Origin: Gautieria morchelliformis
Taxonomy: Eukaryota > Basidiomycota > Agaricomycetes > Gomphales > Gomphaceae
Reading direction: 5' to 3'
DNA length: 64,000 nt
NCBI GenBank assembly: GCA_015179125.1
Contig: WHVA01000032.1
Location: forward strand, 124,001 to 188,000
This document shows, piece after piece, positions 57,777 through 64,000 of the stretch. The notes beneath the pieces are model-generated. The model was given only the letters and a program-made list of their open reading frames with translations, ran no database searches and was not told the DNA's origin. Numbering within the stretch: the first letter of the stretch is position 1; each line of letters begins with the position of its first letter. The position numbers and the translations under genes are program-made.

Positions 57777-58460
57777 TTGACTTGTGGACAGCCCTGCTTA
57801 CAACATATTGATAAGCTAAGCAAGGCTGGTTTTGCTATATTCAGCAGTCCTGGCGAATTGGAATGCTCAAACCAATGGTCTCATCAAAAGCTTGATGAAT
57901 GGTTGCGGGAGATGCTACCTATTGCCTTTGAGTATATGTATGAAGTTGCAAAGGATGGAGGTGAAGTTACCTGGCACCTGCTGAAAGCAAGCCACTTGCG
58001 CCTCTGCCTGAATAATGAAGTTCCCAACAGATATGACTTTGTAGACGCAAAGGGTGGTAAGAGTAAAGGCTGGCAAGACAGTAAGATATACCTTGGTAAG
58101 TCTTGAACATCTGAAAGTGTCCACAGTGTTGTCTGATAATCATGGCCAGTGTCCCGAAAACAGTTGAGCGATGTCATACACAAACTGGAAGGAAGGGATG
58201 CATCAACATCAAAGCACTCAGCTTGTAAGTATATCCATTACTACCTTAAAAGACAGCAGCAGGCTTCATTAATAGTACCCCTAGCAGATGCAGAGCTTGA
58301 GTATGAACCTGAACTTGCACACAGGCATTATACATGCTCAAAGAAGAAACATACTTCTAAATCCTACACTGCCACTCCAATTGCGAATGACAAGGATGCC
58401 TTCCAATGGTCCTCTGACATCAAAAATGCTCAAGAAATCAAATCAGATATGCTCTTTTAA
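57777..58460 (+). CDS. unrecognised gene, two exons (5' end not found)
   Basis: join(<57777..58095, 58150..58460). Exon 1 reads AIFSSPGELECSNQWSHQKL, then DEWLREMLPIAFEYMYEVAK and DSKIYL. A GTAAGT donor at 58096 and CAG acceptor at 58149 give a 54 nt intron with a CTGAT branch-like site. Exon 2 continues SRKQLSDVIHKLEGRDASTS, with a basic CSKKKHTSKS stretch, to a stop at 58460. No ATG is found before exon 1, where the frame runs into repeat-rich DNA. I recall proteins with similar SNxxSHxxLDEWLRE segments as unannotated, often transposon-linked, ORFs of Agaricomycetes; that is memory, not a search result. The exon at 61885-62102 may belong to the same gene, split by element C. Confidence 0.5.
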
Positions 58461-59079
58461 TCCACAGCTGGAGCATACATTGACTTGTATGATCAGTGAC
58501 AGAGTTTATGAGTTTCAAATAGAATAAAGATGCAGCCTTTAACTTGAGGCCAAGTTCGGTATATGATGCAAGAGAGGAAAGTAACTTGAAGTTCAACTTA
58601 ATGACTTGAAGTCAGGATAGATGTCAAAAGGTTCATGATTGTTTTGTCTTGTACATGTGCAGCTATTTATGCTAACTCGGATATGGGTCTCGACATAGAG
58701 GAATGGACAACAGGTATATTAGAAATACTCATACGGTAGGTGCGTGCATGCTGCCGGCACCATATACCTGTGCTACACCTGCCTTCTTAGTCTTGCCTGA
58801 ACACAAAGGGAAAAAAGGGTGCATACTCATTTGATTACTCAAAGGATGAGGCAGAAAGGTAGGTATGATCGTATAGGAGCGATAGACATGACTCAAGAGT
58901 GGTGGAGGGAATATGTGATGGGATGGGATCACACGATGTGATGATCTGGCTGTGTGTGTACTTGTGCACGTATAGGTTGTGTGCCTCAACCCGATTTGTT
59001 GTGCATATGTGTGTGGGGCTCGGGTGTAAGCTCAACTCAGACTCATTGGGGGACTCGATGACTCATGTGGGTGTATATG

Positions 59080-59272
59080 TGTAAAGATGACAATCTTAAG
59101 ACCTTATATCATAAGGGCAGACAGAACTTGACCAATGAGTGGTATTCTGGATGCTACGTAGTGACAGGTTAAGGTAAGATGTGATTCAGCTGGGGAACCA
59201 CCAGCGGTTCCCACGTACTAGCTATACAGTGGGGTCTTCTGGACCCCCCCCCTCAGAATACACTTCTTTACA
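59080..59272 (-). repeat. 3' LTR of element C
   Basis: 193 bp, TGTAAAGATGA to CTTCTTTACA. A short stem (GGGGTC/GGACCCC) stands where A, B and D have GTGGGTCCC/GGGGCCCAC. Confidence 0.85.
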
Positions 59273-59360
59273 CCCTCCCCTTCTAGAATGAACCCACTGG
59301 GTGAGCCAAAAGGAGCACCCCTTTGACCTTGAGAAAGGGATGGGTGTATGAACCAGGTCA

Positions 59361-60104
59361 TTCTGATGTAGCTCAGAATAACCGCAGATCTGATGCCTTA
59401 GATCTGACATGAATGGCATGATGCCATGACATGGCATCATGGAAGATGTGTTGGCACTGTGTCAACACATCTGTTCTGGTGTTCAGTATTCTGAACATCA
59501 GCAGTTGTGCTGGCTTCACCAGCACTCCTGGTTGTATGTGGGTGGTTGGTTGGTTTGGGGGTATGTTTCTTCCCCCTCTGAACCGAAACTCACGGTTGAG
59601 AACAACTTGAATGCTCCCGAACCCACAAACAAGTGATGTCTGTGGGGAACTGAACAGCCAATGATCTAGGTATCATTGGCGCCTAACTGCAAAGAATAGC
59701 AGTTATGCAGCCATAGGACCCAGCAAGGTCCTACGCAAGGAATAACCAAGCGGTCAGCAATTGACCACTTTGTGACATGATGTCACCCATAGGACTCGGA
59801 GGAGTCCTACACAAGGAAATTGCCAAAGCGGTCAATACTTGACCACTTCATGGCCGAACTGGCCACTGGCTGCATGCAGCAGCAGAGCATTGTGTCCATG
59901 GACCTGGACACAATGGATGCGCATTCACCCGCACGCATGGCACACGATGTAGGTAGCCATGCAGCTTTTGCAGCTGCCTCATGAGACCTCCCAGCCTGTT
60001 GGGAGCTCTGCATGTCATGTGTACGACATGTGACAGGTGGTGGCTCCACTGGGGGGTGGGGACGCCACAAGAGGTGCATCCCAGCAGCATCCAAGGCTGC
60101 TGGG
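59361..60104. repeat. chain of at least 16 consecutive short hairpins in element C
   Basis: Perfect or nearly perfect arms follow one another with little spacing: 59361-59366/59373-59378, 59385-59391/59400-59406, 59417-59428/59430-59441 (12 bp), 59444-59453/59463-59472, 59477-59486/59491-59500, 59507-59513/59519-59525, 59657-59665/59672-59680, 59684-59690/59699-59705, 59714-59720/59727-59733, 59752-59756/59762-59766, 59772-59778/59780-59786, 59790-59796/59803-59809, 59830-59835/59839-59844, 59869-59880 (palindrome), 59889-59897/59906-59914, 59961-59966/59972-59977, 59988-59993/60000-60005, 60080-60088/60096-60104. 59714-59766 and 59790-59844 are also a diverged direct duplication. Confidence 0.8.
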
Positions 60105-60219
60105 CACTCCATACAGCCCATGCTCGCAGCTGCAATGTGTGCCACTTGGGCCATGTGTGAGCACGGCTTTGTGCCTGCAAGCAAGGTTGCCCCCACTGTC
60201 TTCACAGCTGGGGGCTTTC

Positions 60220-61000
60220 TGCGTCACCTGGGGGCCACCTTGGATGGCAGCAGCTCCATAGCAGGTTGGTGACGCAGCGGCCGCAACATGTGCCATGACC
60301 AAGAGCTTCTGGGGACCTTTGGCAGGTTCTCAGATGCAGGTGCTTGCCCCAAGGGGCATTCCATACCCTCCCCCCTTGACAGGAGAGAGCATGGTAACCA
60401 GGGCCGCCTCTGGGCCCACGTGCGAATGTGGATGCAGCGGTGGGCCGGCCCTGGGCAGGGAGCCCCAGCAGCCTGGGTGTCTGCTGGGGACCCGGTGCGC
60501 CACGTGGCACCCGCTGCTGATGGGGGCAGCCCTGCATGTGGCCATGAGCACGAGGGTGTGTGCAGCTTTCACGGTGTCTGGTGGCCTCTGGGGGCCCCTT
60601 GAGGGCTCCCAGTGGTGGGTGCACATCGTTTGGGACGTGCAGCACTGTTCCCAGTCCCTGGGAATGAGCGGGGAAGCCGGGGTGTGGTGCTCTGGGGTGC
60701 ATGGATGTCGTTGCGCGCCGGGCGCAACATCTGGCTGGCTCTGGGGACCACTGGAGGGTCCCCAGAGGTGGATGCACGTTCTAGGGAGCGTGCACCACTG
60801 TTCCTGCTCACTAGGAGCGAGCAGGGCTGCCGGGATGGCACCTGGGGCCCGTGGATGATGCTGCGCAGCGAAGGCAGTGTATGCAGGTCCTCCGCGGCCC
60901 TGGGGGGCTCCTGGGGGTTCTCCAGGGTGGCTGCACACGCCTTGGAGAATGTGCCATCATCCATGTGTTCCTGGGGCAACCTGGGGCGCAGATGTGCGAG
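60220..61000. repeat. degenerate GC-rich tandem repeats in element C
   Basis: Blocks built like GGGG(A/C)CC...GGGTCC...TGGATGCAC recur about every 155-160 bp (near 60590, 60745 and 60900, with weaker ones before). They open long frames on both strands (for example 60295-60858 plus, 60202-60777 and 60330-60938 minus) whose translations are repetitive and unlike known proteins. Confidence 0.55.
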
Positions 61001-61494
61001 GTGGGTGGCAGAGGCAGTGTCAACGGGTGCATCACATCATGTGTCACGGCCAACCTGGCTGGCCAGCTCCTGGTGAGCCTGATGAGGCTGGGGGTGCCTT
61101 TGTGGGGCGTGGATGCGCCATGGAGGAGCCTTCTCACACCCTGCGAATGTTCAAAGGATGCCTTCAAACTCAACGGTGTTTTTCTGGCACTGTGAGGCAG
61201 CTTCCTGGCACAGTGCAGCGATCTCATCCACCTCACAAGCGAGGTCCTGCATCCTTACCGTGAGGCAGATAGGCCTCTTGCTCATGGAATGCGCCCATGG
61301 TAGATCCACGGTGGACCAACAAGGTCGATCCACACCAAGGTCACATTTCATGACCTCAGGCAGACAGTAGTGCAAGAACACACTACTCTGTGTGAAGCAT
61401 TCCCGCAATGAAGACATGGCGGCAACAGCTTTTGACGGCAAAGAGCCGTCAAAGCAGGAGTCTTTTTCAAGATGCTGCAGAAAGTTCAAAAAGG

Positions 61495-61682
61495 TGGACC
61501 TGGTGTGGCTTGATACCTGCATATCACAAGGGCACGCTGAAATTGACCAGTCTGTGGTAATTCAGATGCTATGTAGTGACGGCGACAGGTAAAGATTAAG
61601 CTGGGGAGCCGCCGGCGGTTGCCACGCACTAGCTATACAGTGGGGTCTTGTGGACGCCCCCCTCAGAATCCACTTCTTTACA
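61495..61682 (-). repeat. 5' LTR of element C
   Basis: 188 bp, aligned with 59080-59272 from the ACCAG...GTGGTA block onward; the first 40 bp are diverged. It ends CTTCTTTACA, next to the duplicated target ATATG. The inner flank GTTCAAAAAGG is the same as beside the D LTR. Confidence 0.75.
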
Positions 61683-61884
61683 ATATGTGTGTCCTGGGGT
61701 GTTTGGAATGGACTTGGATATAGAAAGTGAGTAGAGAGATATTGAAATAGTAGTGAAATTGTTATAGAGGGTGTTACAAGTCATTAGACACATGCGTGAA
61801 GTCGTGAAATAGATCAAGTGAGAATTAAGTCTGTGGCTGTTAAGCCTGTCCTCACGACAATTAGTACCAGATAACATATATGTC

Positions 61885-62102
61885 ATTAGCTCTGATAGTG
61901 AGCAAGGGTCACCATCAACCTCAGTTCTTCCCATCCCCCAAGAAATAACAGCTCTGGACTCAGCACTCCCCAAGCAACTTTTTACCCCCGAAGTCAAAGC
62001 ACAATTCAATGCTTTCAAGGCAATGATGAAGGATCCTAATCTTGGTGGATTTAACACTCCAATTAAAACAACAGCGGATAATCCTTGGGCTGACCTGATC
62101 TA
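61885..62102 (+). CDS. 3'-terminal exon of an unrecognised gene
   Basis: A plus frame without ATG reads NIYVISSDSEQGSPSTSVLP, then FTPEVKAQFNAFKAMMKDPN and ends TTADNPWADLI with TAG at 62100-62102. Composition and the clean end look like genuine coding sequence. An acceptor (ACAATTAG, about 61865) or another just upstream would start the exon. It lies directly right of element C, so its upstream exons may be those at 57777-58460, separated by the 2.6 kb insertion, or may be lost. Confidence 0.45.
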
Positions 62103-62929
62103 GTATAACAAACTTTGAAGCACACAATCTTTTTGGTAACTCTTTTTCTTTTTTTCTTTTTTTTTTTTTTTTTGGCTAATTTACCCTCAGTCAAATTTGT
62201 GCATCTTATTTATTTAAGTAAGTCACTCATTGCTTTCTCTTTTATTTACAGCTACTAGTATTACACTTTTAATCTTGATACTGCAGCATAATAAATCCCT
62301 TTCATTTGTAAAAGATGCCATCTTGCTAGAGTCATCCCATGGCAGCTGCGAGTACACCCGTGATGGTTGCTCAGTGTGTTGGCATGCTGATTACTGTTAG
62401 CTTATATCATCACACCTAAACACCCTTGACCACCCATGTTGGTACACACCCTGGGGCATGTGGGGTCACATTTTCACCACGTGCAGGGAAAATGATTTTT
62501 GTTCAGAATGACACCCATATGGATGCCCTGAGACTGCCAAGGACCCATGGGATAAGCCTGGATGTGCTGGGACCACCGCTAGGTTGGATACCCATGCTTC
62601 ACCCAGGGCTTAGGTCAAATACATCAGTAAGGTCGAACACATTGGGTAAATAAAACTTGGGATAAGTAAAACTAATTTGGATAAGTAAATCTTGTTCAGA
62701 TAAGTAAAACACATCTTATTGCAATTGAAAGTAGCACTAAGTAGCACATCAGGGTGGGTAATGGCTCCACACATTTCTCCCATGTCTGTGTGCCTCTCAT
62801 GTGTAGGGTGTCCCTGCATATAGCATGCACTCCCTCAGTGTAGCATATCCCCCTTGAATATGCACAGGTAATTGCTGACTGGTGCATGCACTGTCATTTA
62901 TTCATACCCATTGTTCCACCCAATTACTA
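62103..62929. other. no gene recognised
   Basis: A pyrimidine run (about 62140-62176, mostly T) follows the exon, then AT-rich DNA with short ORFs. Confidence 0.4.
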
Positions 62930-63384
62930 TAGATGTCACGGAAACCGACTTACCGGGAGGGAGAAACCACCAACGCTCGTATATGATAGATGCACACCCT
63001 AGCATGATCTAAAGTTTCTCGTGAAGAATGACATAGTTAGCTCAACATCAAAAGGGTCCCAATAGCGCTCCCTTATCTCGATTCGGAATTCCGAGTCGAT
63101 TCGAAGTTCGTTCCCATCCATGCTAATTATGTCGTTCATCATCTGTCTTGAAGATGTGACGACCATATTTAGTTTAAGAAAGGTGTTATTAGAAATAATT
63201 AACCATTTATATTTTACTTAGACCGACAAGATGTATAAATGCGTGAAGTTTCGTCGTATGCTCAAATGGTGGGCATTACTGTAATCGGAACCCCCGATCG
63301 TGCCACATGCCTAAACACAATCTCCTCCGACAAACAATCATCCACGTCGAAAAAGAATAAATAAATATTCAAGGCGAATTGAAC

Positions 63385-64000
63385 TCATCGTTCCGAGCAT
63401 GAAATTTCTACTAGCTCGATTCCTTGGGATCCATGGGAAACAGTCAGGTCTCCTACATCACATATCACCGCCTTATCAGTGTTGATCATCCAGGTAGGGA
63501 GCTGTACCACGCTAGGGGTGAGGGAAGTTCCGTGGTTACCCTTCACGGAACGATGCAGGTTGATCGTCAAGCGATTGATCATAATTGAAACCAGGCTGTT
63601 AACAGAATCATGAGTCAGAAGAGCGGAAACTGAATATTGAGAAGCCTACACTTCTGATAGGCTGTATGTAGTTGAATTTGACGTGTGAGAACAAAATAAC
63701 ATCATTGGACTAGTAAATGACTAGAGGGACTTACTAGGTATTTACAAACTTGAGTTCCATCTGATATATCTTCAAAGTTCATAACTCTAGACCCATCTTT
63801 AAGTTAACACTCACCGGTGCGAAAAGGCCCATACATAACCAGATGAACGTGGTGGAAAATATAACACTTAAATGTGTTCGCAGCACGTTACTGAAGAATA
63901 TGGCCCATGACTTACAGGAAGTAGACGATACCGTCCTTAACAATGATCCGTAAGATCCCGCCCCGATCCCTCAGTCCATTGAGAGACCTGTCTTTCCAAC
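63385..64000 (-). CDS. DUF6533-type membrane protein, C-terminal exons (runs off the window)
   Basis: complement(join(63385..63595, 63735..63760, 63815..63866, 63916..>64000)). The exons read GLRDRGGILRIIVKDGIVYF, VIFSTTFIWLCMGLFAP, MELKFVNT and YLVSIMINRLTINLHRSV with a tail to the stop at 63385. All four joints keep phase; donors are GTAAGT, GTGAGT and GTAAGT. It has the base missing from the pseudogene at 53.3 kb, so this copy is intact over the visible part. The pattern (a transmembrane exon, then N-R-L-T-I-N-L) is the usual end of DUF6533 proteins. Function unknown; membrane location follows from the hydrophobic segments. Confidence 0.75.

Larger units (their letters stand above)
59080..61682 (-). 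mobile_element. element C: short non-autonomous LTR element, complete
   Basis: The 3' LTR (59080-59272) and 5' LTR (61495-61682) are of the A/B/D family (TGTAAA...CTTTACA). A purine tract (complement of CCCTCCCCTTCTAG) adjoins the 3' LTR. The target duplication ATATG is perfect (59075-59079, 61683-61687). Total length is 2.6 kb. The interior has no RT, integrase, protease or gag motif; it holds a chain of hairpins (59361-60104) and degenerate GC-rich tandem repeats (about 60220-61000). The start of the 5' LTR has diverged from the TGTAAA end, so the insertion is not recent. It presumably depends on proteins of the A/D family. Confidence 0.85.

Noticed and set aside
60202..60938. Long ORFs on both strands in the interior of element C
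   Set aside because: GC-rich degenerate repeats keep all frames open; the translations are repetitive and no frame is preferred.
1..64000. tRNA, rRNA, CRISPR arrays, riboswitches and bacterial-type operons
   Set aside because: None seen; the hairpin chain in element C has unrelated stems and no constant repeat, so it is not a CRISPR array.

Overview
The window looks like a transposon-swollen stretch of a basidiomycete (probably Agaricomycete) genome. The evidence is host-type genes with 48-64 nt GT-AG introns, a seven-helix membrane gene of the DUF6533 type, small cysteine-rich secreted proteins, chromodomain Ty3/Gypsy elements, and no bacterial-type operons. The species cannot be named from the sequence. 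Coding calls rest on hand translation; no database search was possible.

Layout. 1-7.5 kb is host-like: the 3' end of one gene, an unknown gene on the minus strand, a divergent pair of secreted Cys-rich proteins, and a broken aminotransferase. 7.66-12.3 kb holds three head-to-tail copies of a ~1.6 kb unit, each with one proline-rich protein gene. 13.3-19.9 kb is a chromodomain Gypsy element (Gypsy-1, minus strand) with an apparent -1 frameshift site between gag and pol and an additional ORF behind pol. 21.4-33.5 kb is a mosaic: the 3' half of a second Gypsy family (element A, minus), Copia pieces with two diverged LTRs, and an inverted copy of the A-type 3' half (element B, plus) broken by a nested LTR cluster and a CACTA-like foldback MITE. 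36.3-44.0 kb is a complete Gypsy (Gypsy-2, plus) with equal 1032 bp LTRs and target duplication CACAT. 45.6-51.3 kb is the 5' part of the A/B Gypsy family (element D, minus), split by a TA-flanked MITE. 51.9-56 kb carries a DUF6533-type membrane-protein pseudogene, whose better-preserved paralogue runs off the right edge (63.4-64 kb). 57.8-58.5 kb and ~61.9-62.1 kb hold exons of unrecognised genes, and between them (59.08-61.68 kb) sits a short non-autonomous LTR element (C) with target duplication ATATG.

How the parts relate. Elements A, B, C and D share one ~200 bp LTR (TGTAAA...TTTACA). D supplies LTR-gag-protease-RT-RNase H-integrase. A supplies the end of the integrase with a chromodomain, then a large additional ORF ('ORF3', about 650 codons, unknown function), a polypurine tract and the 3' LTR. 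Joined in inference they describe a Gypsy family with a large third ORF. C has the same ends but no pol, and carries a dense chain of short hairpins.

Most elements are dead. Many lesions (CGA to TGA stops, loss of the first Asp of the RT catalytic pair, loss of the protease Gly) and most differences I compared between the two Gypsy-2 LTRs are CpG transitions, as expected from methylated-cytosine decay. The best candidates for something undescribed are ORF3, the hairpin chain in element C, the additional ORFs behind pol in all three Gypsy families (one of them antisense), and LTR hairpins whose pairing is kept while the sequence changes.
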